Assembly (NCBI GenBank): GCA_003154025.1 | Contig: PMCE01000406.1 | Span: forward strand, 1,111-7,693 | Length of the DNA: 6,583 nucleotides | From: Syntrophaceae bacterium | GTDB lineage: Bacteria > Desulfobacterota > SM23-61 | Direction: 5' to 3' | In this document: positions 1 to 5,283 of the stretch, piece by piece | Layout: every line of letters begins with the position of its first letter | Numbering within the stretch: position 1 is the first letter of the stretch | Translations under genes and position numbers: made by a program | Notes under the pieces: generated by a model | The model's input: only the letters and a program-made list of their open reading frames with translations | What the model was told of the DNA's origin: nothing | Database searches by the model: none

Positions 1-509
1 ATAGAGTAGCCCAGAATCTTCTCGTCAATCTTCCGGGCAAGCACATCCACCTGGGCGATGATCTCTTCCATCTTTCTCGCCTGGACATAAACGGAGGAGG
101 CGGGCTTTTCGCCCTTCACGTCCACCACCTTCAAATCAACGCTCGAACTGTCTCCCAGCTTGGTCAGACTTCCGAAGACGACGAAATCAGCCCCCAAAGT
201 CTCTCCGAGCTTTTGGGCAGTCTCGGAATCGATTTCTCCCGAGACCTCGGAGAGGGCTTTTTTCACCGCCGCTCTCTCCAAGACCGTAACCCGACCTTCG
301 AGCTCAACCCGGGAAGAGAACATGGCGTTCATGCCCTCCCGCATGTATTCGAGGTTTTCCGGGCTGTGAATGGTCAGCGGCAGGAGGGCCACCTTGAAAG
401 GACCGCTCGCTTTCTGAGCTGGTTGGGGCACCTTGGGGGCTTGGGCCAGCGCCCAGGGAACAAACAAGGCGATGGACAAAATAAATATGAATAATTTCAA
501 AGAACTCAT
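1..509 (-). CDS. Secreted TolB-like N-terminal domain protein (3' end outside window)
   Basis: Reading leftwards from ATG at 509, 169 codons are open to the window edge. Residues 1-22 form a signal peptide: MSSLK, a hydrophobic core (LFIFILSIALFVPWALA), then an ALA-QA cleavage site. After a Pro/Ala-rich linker comes a TolB/CsgG-type alpha-beta domain: FKVALLPLTI, the REGMNAMFSSRV helix, VTVLERAAVKKAL, then LGADFVVFGSLTKLGD. From family knowledge, this arrangement in Desulfobacterota usually precedes VCBS/FG-GAP beta-propeller repeats in an exported protein; the repeats would lie left of the window and cannot be confirmed. The domain is thought to detect or bind an envelope partner; no enzymatic motif is visible. 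The start is supported by the signal peptide and by AAGGAAG just upstream, although the spacing to ATG is short. A sigma-54-like promoter lies about 100 bases upstream. Alternative: a stand-alone lipoprotein-associated TolB-like protein. The gene is secure, the full architecture is not. Confidence 0.72.
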   Translation of the reverse strand, partial: MSSLKLFIFILSIALFVPWALAQAPKVPQPAQKASGPFKVALLPLTIHSPENLEYMREGMNAMFSSRVELEGRVTVLERAAVKKALSEVSGEIDSETAQKLGETLGADFVVFGSLTKLGDSSSVDLKVVDVKGEKPASSVYVQARKMEEIIAQVDVLARKIDEKILGYS

Positions 510-608
510 TCTTCCTTTGGGAATCAAAAAGGAAGAAAAAAAGCGATAATTTCGATTGTGGATTTTTTCTTTCAAGGCCAATATCAACTCGTTTGTCCGC
601 AAGAAATT

Positions 609-624
609 AGCAATTTTAATGCCA
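609..624 (-). promoter_or_regulatory. Candidate sigma-54 (-24/-12) promoter for the TolB-like gene
   Basis: On the minus strand the sequence reads TGGCAT, five A/T-rich bases, TTGCT. This matches the sigma-54 consensus TGGCAC-N5-TTGCA/T at all the strongly conserved positions: GG and GC are separated by exactly 10 bases, and TTGC is intact. The predicted transcription start is near 598, leaving a leader of about 90 bases before ATG 509. A perfect palindrome at 686-701 sits near -95, the usual distance for an activator site. A weaker sigma-70 alternative (TTGAAA at 570-575, 18 bases, AATTAT at 546-551) exists. This is a pattern match only. Confidence 0.5.
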
Positions 625-685
625 TCTGGCAAGATTCCTCGTTTGCCGAAAAAAAAGGTTTAAAACATAATTTTTTCCCAAAAAC

Positions 686-701
686 TAATAAGGCCTTATT
701 A
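686..701. promoter_or_regulatory. 16-bp perfect palindrome, possible activator/operator site
   Basis: TAATAAGGCCTTATTA reads the same on both strands across all 16 positions and does not extend further. A perfect 8-bp half site with no spacer is typical of a dimeric regulator's operator, or could form a cruciform. Its centre lies about 95 bases upstream of the start predicted from the sigma-54-like promoter, consistent with an upstream activating sequence. No regulator gene is adjacent, so the ligand and protein are unknown. Confidence 0.4.
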
Positions 702-910
702 TCATAAGCTTTTGAATTCCTAACAGAATCAAAATCAGGAAGAAATTCTAGATGAATCCCCAAACCTTCACATTCATTTTCTCAATCATTTCCTTTAGCC
801 CATCTTCATCCCCGTGGTGGGGTATCCCTCATTTTTTGTATTAAAAAGGCCACAAAGGATTCCTCGGGGTTGTTATTTCTGCAACAAAAAAGCAATGCAG
901 GGTCGAGGTT

Positions 911-986
911 AGGGATAAAAGATAAAGGGGGGAATCAAAATTTTAAATTAACCTGTATCCTCTATCTATTCCCTTATCTATTCCCT
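911..986. repeat. Quasi-palindromic repeat downstream of uspA (element A)
   Basis: The left arm (911-930) is made of AGGGATAAAAGATAAAGGGG. The right arm carries the complementary word as a perfect 12-bp tandem duplication, TATCTATTCCCT at 963-974 and again at 975-986. The arms face each other across an A/T-only centre (aaaattttaaatt). The element lies just past the stress-protein stop codon, so in RNA it could fold and act as a terminator or 3' stabiliser, though no clean U-tract follows it. Confidence 0.5.
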
Positions 987-1011
987 ATCACCAGTCACCC
1001 GTTGCCTATAT

Positions 1012-1482
1012 TTACATTATCTTAAATTCCTTCCCCGGGAGCCTCACGCTCAAGACCGGGCAAGAGGCACGGCGAACGACCTTCTCGGCGGTACTTCCAA
1101 AGAGAACGTGATCCAGACCCGTCCGGCCATGGGTCCCCACCACAATCAGGTCGGCCTCTTTTTCCTTGGCGGTACGAAGGATCTCCAGGAAAGGAGTTCC
1201 GTGCGCGATCAAGCATTCGTACTTTTGGTATCCCTGGAGGTCCTTTTCCTTCAAGGCCTGCATTTCTTTTTCCACGGCGTCGGAGATACTCTGGCTGAAT
1301 TTATCCATGGCGTCGAAAGAGATCTCCGCGTACATCCCCAAAGGGTAACTGGGCTGCTGAATGACATGTACGATGTAGAGCATCCCGTCATACTTCTGAG
1401 CGAAAGAAATAGCGAAGGTTAGAGCGTACCTGGAGTTATCCGAAAAATCGGTGGCAAAGAGGATCTTCTTAACATCGGCCAT
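1012..1482 (-). CDS. Universal stress protein, UspA family
   Basis: This 156-residue single-domain Usp protein is cytoplasmic and predicted to bind ATP. It begins MADVKKILFATDFSDNS, with Asp12 in the usual nucleotide-binding position after the first strand, followed by the second-strand VHV at 39-40. The C-terminal half has the ATP-binding signature G-x2-G-x9-G-S (Gly116, Gly119, Gly129, Ser130; GTHGRTG then FGST), which distinguishes ATP-binding members from those that do not bind it. The length is normal for a single-domain member. The frame is open for 30 more codons upstream, but ATG 1482 is chosen because AGGAGG lies 7 bases before it and the protein family begins there. Usp proteins help cells survive starvation and other stress; the exact partner is unknown. 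The gene is divergent from hpt and is read from its own sigma-70-like promoter. Confidence 0.93.
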   Translation of the reverse strand: MADVKKILFATDFSDNSRYALTFAISFAQKYDGMLYIVHVIQQPSYPLGMYAEISFDAMDKFSQSISDAVEKEMQALKEKDLQGYQKYECLIAHGTPFLEILRTAKEKEADLIVVGTHGRTGLDHVLFGSTAEKVVRRASCPVLSVRLPGKEFKIM

Positions 1483-1489
1483 GCTCTTT

Positions 1490-1495
1490 CCTCCT
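1490..1495 (-). promoter_or_regulatory. Strong ribosome binding site that sets the uspA start
   Basis: AGGAGG on the minus strand, 7 bases before ATG 1482. It rules out the in-frame ATG at 1572, which has no comparable site and would add 30 residues unlike the Usp fold. Confidence 0.85.
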
Positions 1496-1598
1496 ATGGC
1501 AAATAAATCATTTTTTTGGCCCCAAAGGCGTGAAGAAAAGAATTCCCTGGGAGGATTCTCTCCGGGTATCACCCCAACCCGAAAGGTTTTAGGTTTCT

Positions 1599-1626
1599 AT
1601 CTTAAACACTCTCTGCAATTTGTCAA
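1599..1626 (-). promoter_or_regulatory. Sigma-70-like promoter for uspA
   Basis: On the minus strand there is a perfect -35 TTGACA (1621-1626), a 16-base spacer, and -10 TAAGAT (1599-1604, four of six consensus bases). Transcription would start near 1592, giving a leader of about 110 bases before ATG 1482. It is back-to-back with the hpt promoter, with 47 bases between the two -35 boxes. Confidence 0.55.
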
Positions 1627-1673
1627 GAAAGAAAATGGAGACCCGGGAGAAAAATATTCACAAAATTTTCAAC

Positions 1674-1702
1674 TTTACAATTCCGGCTAAAAACAATATA
1701 CT
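1674..1702 (+). promoter_or_regulatory. Sigma-70-like promoter for hpt, almost leaderless
   Basis: TTTACA (1674-1679), an optimal 17-base spacer, then TATACT (1697-1702): five of six consensus bases in each box. A start 7 bases past the -10 falls on G1709, only 3 bases before ATG 1712. There is no ribosome binding site between the -10 box and the ATG. Confidence 0.65.
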
Positions 1703-1711
1703 CTCCTTGCC

Positions 1712-2218
1712 ATGAAACGCCTCCTCGGAGAAAAAGAGATCCAAAGAGGGGTCCGTCGTCTGGCGAGGAAAATCTCCCGGGACTTCGAGGGGCGGGAAGT
1801 CCTCCTGGTGGGCATTCTGAAGGGAGCCTTCATCTTCATGGCTGACTTGGCGCGCATGTTGGCCGTTCCGGTGAAGATGGATTTCGTGGGCCTGGCCAGC
1901 TATGGAGCAGGAACGAAATCTGCGGGGGAAATCCGTCTTACCAAAGACCTGGAGACTTCCCTGAAGGGGAAGGACGTTCTCGTCGTAGAGGACATTATCG
2001 ACACCGGCCTAACTATGCAATACCTTTTCCGGCGCTTGAAAGCGCGCAGGCCCCGTTCTCTCAAAAGCGTTGCCCTGCTGGATAAACCTTCCCGGAGGAG
2101 GGTGCGTTTTCAGGCCGATTACGTGGGTTTCACCATCGAGAATCATTTCGTAGTGGGGTACGGGTTGGATTGCAACGAGGAATACCGCAACCTTCCCGGG
2201 ATATATGTGATAGAATAG
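1712..2218 (+). CDS. hpt: Hypoxanthine phosphoribosyltransferase
   Basis: This 168-residue cytoplasmic purine-salvage enzyme transfers ribose-5-phosphate from PRPP to hypoxanthine (and usually guanine), giving IMP/GMP. Visible family features in order: EKEIQRGVRRLA N-terminal helix; pyrophosphate loop around Leu36-Lys37-Gly38; SYG at 63-65 in the flexible catalytic loop; PRPP signature VLVVEDIIDTGLTM at 89-102 with the acidic pair Glu93-Asp94 and Asp97; base-contacting Lys125; and the C-terminal VGYGLDCNEEYRNLP (148-162) with Asp153. The length is slightly short but complete. An in-frame TAA at 1688-1690 excludes an upstream start, so ATG 1712 stands even though it lacks a Shine-Dalgarno sequence; transcription probably starts about 3 bases before it. 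The gene is divergent from uspA; downstream is the zinc-ribbon gene after a repeat-filled gap of 82 bases. Confidence 0.95.
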   Translation: MKRLLGEKEIQRGVRRLARKISRDFEGREVLLVGILKGAFIFMADLARMLAVPVKMDFVGLASYGAGTKSAGEIRLTKDLETSLKGKDVLVVEDIIDTGLTMQYLFRRLKARRPRSLKSVALLDKPSRRRVRFQADYVGFTIENHFVVGYGLDCNEEYRNLPGIYVIE

Positions 2219-2223
2219 CAATC

Positions 2224-2294
2224 AGCTATCAGCGCTCAGCTGAAGACTATTTTTTCAAGTTTGGCTGAAGGCTGTTTGCTGACCGCTGAAAGCT
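2224..2294. repeat. CAGC-word quasi-palindrome between hpt and the zinc-ribbon gene (element B)
   Basis: The left arm 2224-2240 (AGCTATCAGCGCTCAGC) is complementary to the right arm 2278-2294 at 15 of 17 positions. Inside, AGCTGAAGACT (2239-2249) is repeated as GGCTGAAGGCT (2263-2273). The centre is T-rich (TTTTTTC). The word is TCAGC and its complement GCTGA, repeated with variation. It fills nearly the whole 82-bp gap and could attenuate read-through from hpt. Confidence 0.6.
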
Positions 2295-2300
2295 TCTTTT

Positions 2301-3155
2301 ATGATCATCACCTGCCCTGAGTGCCTGACCAAGTTTCATCTCGACGATGAGCGGATTCCCGAGAACGGAGTCAAAGCTCGGTGCTCCCGCTGCCACCATG
2401 TTTTCCAGGTCCAGAAACCGGCCTCCCCAGAAGAGTCCTTTTACTCCCAAGGGGAGACCCTGACAGAATTTGGGGCGGGCGAAGAATATAAAAAACCCGG
2501 CCGGAACTGGTCCTTTCCCTGGAAATGGGCGATCGTGGCTCTCCTGGTGATTGCAGTAGCCGGGGGGATCTACCTCTTCGGCGACAAGGCAGCCCAACAA
2601 TTTACGGGTTTCGGGAAATACTTCGAGGAGAAGACCGCGTCCTTGAAAAAGGCATCTCTCAACCTTCCCTTTTTGAAAAAATATCTGGGCATGGGCGATT
2701 CGAGCGAGGGATACCTCGCCCTGGAAAAAGTGAGGGGGTACTACCTGGAGAGCAACAACCTGAACAAGATCTTCGTCGTCGAGGGGGATGCGGTCAATCA
2801 CTGGAAAGAGTCCCGGAGCTTCATCAAGCTGAAGGGGGTGCTGCTGGACTCCCAGGGCAATAAAGTCCAGGAGAGGGAAGCTTACTGCGGGAACATCCTG
2901 TCGGAAAAGGACCTGAAGGAAATGACCAAGGGGGCCGTGGAAAAAAGCCTCTCCTCCCAGTTCGGGATTTCTTTTTCCAATGTGAACCTCCAGCCCAATA
3001 AGGGGGTTCCCTTCATGATCGTCTTCATGGACCTTCCTGCGGAGAGATCTCCCGGCAGACCTGCCCAGGAGTCTGCCGGCAAGCCGGGAGAAGCGCCCTC
3101 CAAACTCTCCGATTTCACCGTGGAAGTGGTCAGCTCCCAGAAAGGGTCCAAGTGA
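2301..3155 (+). CDS. MJ0042 zinc-ribbon, single-pass membrane protein with DUF3426-like domain
   Basis: The protein has 284 residues. Residues 1-36 form a zinc ribbon of the MJ0042 type, CPEC then 19 residues then CSRC (Cys5, Cys8, Cys28, Cys31). A charged linker is followed by one hydrophobic segment at about 76-94 (WAIVALLVIAVAGGIYLFG). The remainder, probably outside the cytoplasmic membrane, resembles DUF3426: a beta-sandwich-like core at about 146-245 with FIKLKGVLLDSQGNKV and the hallmark VPFMIVFMDLP (236-246), then LSDFTVEVVSS near the end. A Pro/Gly-rich insertion (about 249-268) precedes the last strand. From family knowledge, such proteins are common next to housekeeping genes in Proteobacteria and have no established function. 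The start fits the zinc-ribbon N-terminus, but no good Shine-Dalgarno is present; only a weak GAAAG precedes it. The stop overlaps the next start (GTGA), which suggests translational coupling. Confidence 0.85.
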   Translation: MIITCPECLTKFHLDDERIPENGVKARCSRCHHVFQVQKPASPEESFYSQGETLTEFGAGEEYKKPGRNWSFPWKWAIVALLVIAVAGGIYLFGDKAAQQFTGFGKYFEEKTASLKKASLNLPFLKKYLGMGDSSEGYLALEKVRGYYLESNNLNKIFVVEGDAVNHWKESRSFIKLKGVLLDSQGNKVQEREAYCGNILSEKDLKEMTKGAVEKSLSSQFGISFSNVNLQPNKGVPFMIVFMDLPAERSPGRPAQESAGKPGEAPSKLSDFTVEVVSSQKGSK

Positions 3156-3970
3156 GAGGGACCCGGTTCTCTCCCCCCCTGCCCGAGGGGGACCTGCTCA
3201 AGCGAATTCAGGTCAACCTTCCTTTCCCCATGCTGGTGGAGAATCTGGAGGCCGTGCTGGTAATGGGGCTGCAGCCCGAAATCTATTTCAGCGGGTTCAC
3301 CCTCGACCGACTTTCCGGGACGGAGGTGGAGAGAACCTCGAAGGCTCTCCGGGGAAAGAATACGCCGGTGACCTTTCACGCCCCCTTCATGGACCTGAAC
3401 CCAGGGGGGGTCGATGAAAAAATCCGGGAGATCACGGTCCTGCGGTTCCGTCAGGTTCTGAAACTGGTCCCCTATTTTCACCCCCGGAATATTGTTCTCC
3501 ACCCCGGTTATGACCGCTGGCGATATGATGACGATGTGGACCTCTGGCTGAAAAACAGCCTTCTTACGTGGAAACCCCTGGCGGAGGAGGCTGAAGCCCT
3601 CTCGGTGAAGATGGCCCTGGAGAATGTTTTTGAAGAGAAGCCGGAGCCCCTGCGACGACTGCTGGATGAGGTGAACTCCCCCTTCCTGGGATATTGCCTG
3701 GATGCCGGCCATGGGAATCTTTTCTCCGAAGTGCCCCTGGAGGATTGGGTGGGGGTTTTGGGGCCCCGCCTCCTGGAGGTTCACCTCCATGATAACCACG
3801 GACACGCGGACGAACACCTTCCTCTGGGCCAGGGGAGTATCGACTTCCCCGGCCTTTTCTCCTGCATGGCGGAGAAAAAGGTCCGGCCGGTCTACACCAT
3901 CGAGCCCCACGAGATCGCCCATCTCCAGCCGAGCCTGCAGGCCCTCGCAAAATACCTGAATAAAAATTAG
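3152..3970 (+). CDS. TIM-barrel sugar phosphate isomerase/epimerase, AP endonuclease 2 family
   Basis: This 272-residue protein of the xylose isomerase-like TIM-barrel superfamily is predicted to be a cytoplasmic metalloenzyme. Barrel-strand motifs in order: IQVNLPFPML (19-28), FHAPF with His76, IVLHPG with His117, MALENV with Glu157, YCLDAGH with Asp184 and His187, EVHLHD with His211, HADEHLPLGQGSIDF with Asp220 and His222, and YTIEPHE with Glu251. This set matches the metal ligands of endonuclease IV one for one, but many sugar isomerases keep a similar set, so the substrate cannot be assigned. The GTG start at 3152 is chosen because it overlaps the upstream stop by 4 bases and has AAAGG 6 bases before it. 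It is the last gene of the plus-strand run; the next gene converges on it. DNA-repair endonuclease is the alternative reading, less likely because the overall sequence follows the isomerase-type proteins. Confidence 0.85.
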   Translation: MRGTRFSPPLPEGDLLKRIQVNLPFPMLVENLEAVLVMGLQPEIYFSGFTLDRLSGTEVERTSKALRGKNTPVTFHAPFMDLNPGGVDEKIREITVLRFRQVLKLVPYFHPRNIVLHPGYDRWRYDDDVDLWLKNSLLTWKPLAEEAEALSVKMALENVFEEKPEPLRRLLDEVNSPFLGYCLDAGHGNLFSEVPLEDWVGVLGPRLLEVHLHDNHGHADEHLPLGQGSIDFPGLFSCMAEKKVRPVYTIEPHEIAHLQPSLQALAKYLNKN

Positions 3971-4003
3971 CTGCAAAGACCAAATAGAAATTCCAAATTT
4001 CAA

Positions 4004-4020
4004 TCCCGCGAAACGCGGGA
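4004..4020. other. Perfect GC-rich hairpin TCCCGCG-AAA-CGCGGGA
   Basis: A 7-bp perfect stem with a 3-base AAA loop, starting 34 bases after the isomerase stop. It is far more GC-rich than the A/T-rich element around it, so it looks inserted into the word array. There is no U-tract on either strand, so it is not a clean intrinsic terminator. Confidence 0.55.
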
Positions 4021-4053
4021 CCAAGTCCCAAATAATCTCCAATTTTGAAAATC

Positions 4054-4085
4054 CCAATTCCCAAACTCAGAAGTTCGGGAATTGG
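4054..4085. terminator. Possible bidirectional terminator hairpin at the convergent junction
   Basis: CCAATTCCC (4054-4062) pairs perfectly with GGGAATTGG (4077-4085). Inside, AACT (4064-4067) pairs with AGTT (4072-4075) across a CAGA loop, with one A/C mismatch between the two helices. It lies between two convergent genes. Downstream is T-rich on the plus strand (AATTTATTTG) and TTTTC follows on the minus strand, so the U-tracts are imperfect. Its role as a terminator is inferred from position and structure. Confidence 0.35.
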
Positions 4086-4148
4086 AGCTTGGAATTTATT
4101 TGTTATTTGGGATTTGGTGCTTGGGATTTCTATTCCGCTTCTGGGTTC

Positions 4149-5111
4149 TCAGCGAACGTTGCGGTGAGAAAGTTCTTCCAGGATCGCCGCGCAGAGGAGG
4201 GGGAACATGATTTCGTGGTGTCCCGTGAAATGGAACCCCTTGCCCCCTTCCAGGGTGGGCCTCCGGACCACGTTGGTCAGGGGGCGGTAGTGGGGGATGA
4301 AATCCATGTTTACGGTTGTGAAATTTCTCACCCCATAACCCTGGTTGCGCACCAGGGTCAGGGCTTTCAGAAAGACCTCGGGTAAGATTACGGCCGACCC
4401 GAGGTTCAAGTACACTCCCCCTTCGAGGCGCGAGATTAAGGCCGCGAAAAGGCGGAAATCCCGGTGGCTGCCTTCGCCAATGGCCGCTCCCCGGCTGTGG
4501 GGGTGCATGTGGATGATGTCCGTTCCCACGGCAACATGCACCGTTACCGGAATTCCCTTCCTCGCCCCTGCCGCCGTGACGCTCAGCTTGCGGTGGGGGA
4601 ACCTACTCTTCCAGATCATCTGGCCCACGGAGCGGCCAAGACCCCATCCCTTCTCCCCGCCCCGGTTGATCGCCGCATTGAGCATGCGCCCGGTTTCTTC
4701 GGCCATGCCGAAGGACCCCTCGCCGATTTCCGAAGCCACATCCTCAGAAGTCTTTCCGGCAAAGGCGATCTCGAAGTCATGGATAATCCCGGCCCCGTTC
4801 AAGGCCACTCCCTGGAGAATCCCCTTTTCCATCAGGTGGATAATCAAGGGGCTGAGGCCTACTTTCAGGGGATGCGCGCCCATTCCGAGGATCACCGGCT
4901 TTCCCTTCCGGTAAGCATTGACGATGCTGCCGACGACCTCGCGGAAATCCCTTGCCGCCAGAAAGTTGGGAAGGGAGGAGAGAAAATGAGAAAATGAAGA
5001 AGGAGGATGGGTGAGGTGGGCGAAGTCCTCCACTTTGACCAGGCTCTCCCTCGAGGCCAGCGGGTAGGTTTGGATGCCTTCGAGACTCAAGGGCTTTAAT
5101 AGCCTTTTCAT
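4149..5111 (-). CDS. Deoxyhypusine synthase-like protein of unknown function
   Basis: The protein has 320 residues; I do not recognise a named function. Order and character of motifs recall the deoxyhypusine synthase fold, an NAD-binding Rossmann-like enzyme: VGLSPLIIHLMEKGILQGVALNGAGIIHDFE (84-114) resembles the family's SGL...TGA...HD segment; GIPVTVHVAVGTD (186-198) its PVxxPxxTD strand; GGVYLNLGSAVILPEVFLKA (231-250) its GGGVP region; and IMFPLLCAAILEEL (301-314) its conserved C-terminal FPLLVA helix. The lysine-bearing catalytic motif of true deoxyhypusine synthases (S-W-G-K) is not recognisable; NVVRRPT (280-286) occupies about that place. A His-rich stretch, DIIHMHPHSRGAA (198-210), is distinctive. 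ATG 5111 is supported by AGGA 7 bases upstream. It is the third minus-strand gene after the radical-SAM gene and gmhA, but is separated from gmhA by a 172-base repeat-filled gap. Confidence 0.8.
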   Translation of the reverse strand: MKRLLKPLSLEGIQTYPLASRESLVKVEDFAHLTHPPSSFSHFLSSLPNFLAARDFREVVGSIVNAYRKGKPVILGMGAHPLKVGLSPLIIHLMEKGILQGVALNGAGIIHDFEIAFAGKTSEDVASEIGEGSFGMAEETGRMLNAAINRGGEKGWGLGRSVGQMIWKSRFPHRKLSVTAAGARKGIPVTVHVAVGTDIIHMHPHSRGAAIGEGSHRDFRLFAALISRLEGGVYLNLGSAVILPEVFLKALTLVRNQGYGVRNFTTVNMDFIPHYRPLTNVVRRPTLEGGKGFHFTGHHEIMFPLLCAAILEELSHRNVR

Positions 5112-5132
5112 CGGGGAATCCTGCTTTTAAAG

Positions 5133-5263
5133 TCCAAATCCCAAATGGGAGACAAGCACCAAATTTCAAGCACCAAGCACCAAATAAATCTCAATGGCTA
5201 AATTCCAAACAAAGACGTTTCGGGCATTGTTTTTAGTCAATTGGAATTTGTTTGGGATTTGGA
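5133..5263. repeat. CCAAAT-word quasi-palindrome upstream of the DHS-like gene (element D)
   Basis: TCCAAATCCCAAA (5133-5145) is exactly complementary to 5251-5263, a 13-bp perfect inverted repeat. Inner arms CCAAACAAA (5205-5213) and TTTGTTTGG (5247-5255) are also perfect complements. CAAGCACCAAAT occurs at 5153-5164 and 5174-5185, and once in complement in the element at 3983-4134. It fills the gap between gmhA and the next gene, so it would be transcribed as a long foldable spacer. Confidence 0.65.
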
Positions 5264-5283
5264 ATTTGGTAATTGGAATTTCC

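Larger units (their letters stand above)
510..1011. other. 502-bp AT-rich intergenic region
   Basis: No convincing protein gene occurs between the start of the TolB-like gene (509) and the stop of the stress-protein gene (1012). The stretch holds a sigma-54-like promoter reading left (609-624), a 16-bp perfect palindrome (686-701), a small GC hairpin of four C paired with four G (810-822) and a quasi-palindromic repeat (911-986). A 30-codon open frame at 752-844 on the plus strand is not supported as a gene. Base composition is clearly more AT-rich than the flanking genes. Confidence 0.75.
3983..4134. repeat. CCAAAT-word quasi-palindrome in the convergent gap (element C)
   Basis: This is a long imperfect palindrome between the convergent isomerase and deoxyhypusine-synthase-like genes. 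The outer arms 3983-3996 and 4121-4134 are complementary at 13 of 14 positions. The left half repeats CCAAAT/CCCAAAT words; the right half carries the complements TTTGG/ATTTGGG. A separate hairpin (4004-4020) interrupts the left arm and a second (4054-4085) forms the centre. ATTTGGTGCTTG at 4112-4123 is the exact complement of a word found twice in the element at 5133-5263. Confidence 0.65.

Noticed and set aside
546..575. Sigma-70-like pair TTGAAA-N18-AATTAT upstream of the TolB-like gene
   Set aside because: Spacer is longer than ideal and the -10 matches only four of six positions; the sigma-54-like site is the better match. Kept as an alternative, not annotated.
810..822. CCCC-GTGGT-GGGG hairpin as an intrinsic terminator
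   Set aside because: Only 4 bp of stem, no following T-run, and no gene ends there on either strand.
752..844. 30-codon plus-strand open frame (MNPQTFTF... ending PHFLY) with AGGAAG 9 bases upstream
   Set aside because: Too short and low-complexity for confidence; spacing to the ribosome site is long, no downstream plus-strand gene exists for it to lead, and composition matches the surrounding non-coding DNA.
1483..1572. 30-residue N-terminal extension of the universal stress protein from ATG 1572
   Set aside because: The family starts at MADVKK, a strong AGGAGG sits at the right distance from ATG 1482, and the extension does not resemble a signal peptide or known domain.
1483..1592. 110-base leader of uspA as a riboswitch
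   Set aside because: I see no conserved riboswitch core or terminator/antiterminator pair; it is probably an ordinary leader.
2882..4057. Long minus-strand open frame of about 391 codons opposite the zinc-ribbon and isomerase genes
   Set aside because: It shows no recognisable domain, and both plus-strand proteins opposite it have clear family motifs. It is an antisense shadow of high-GC coding sequence.
5133..5263. Iterated CCAAAT words considered as a CRISPR array
   Set aside because: The words are short and degenerate, spacing is irregular, orientation flips at the centre, and no cas genes are nearby.
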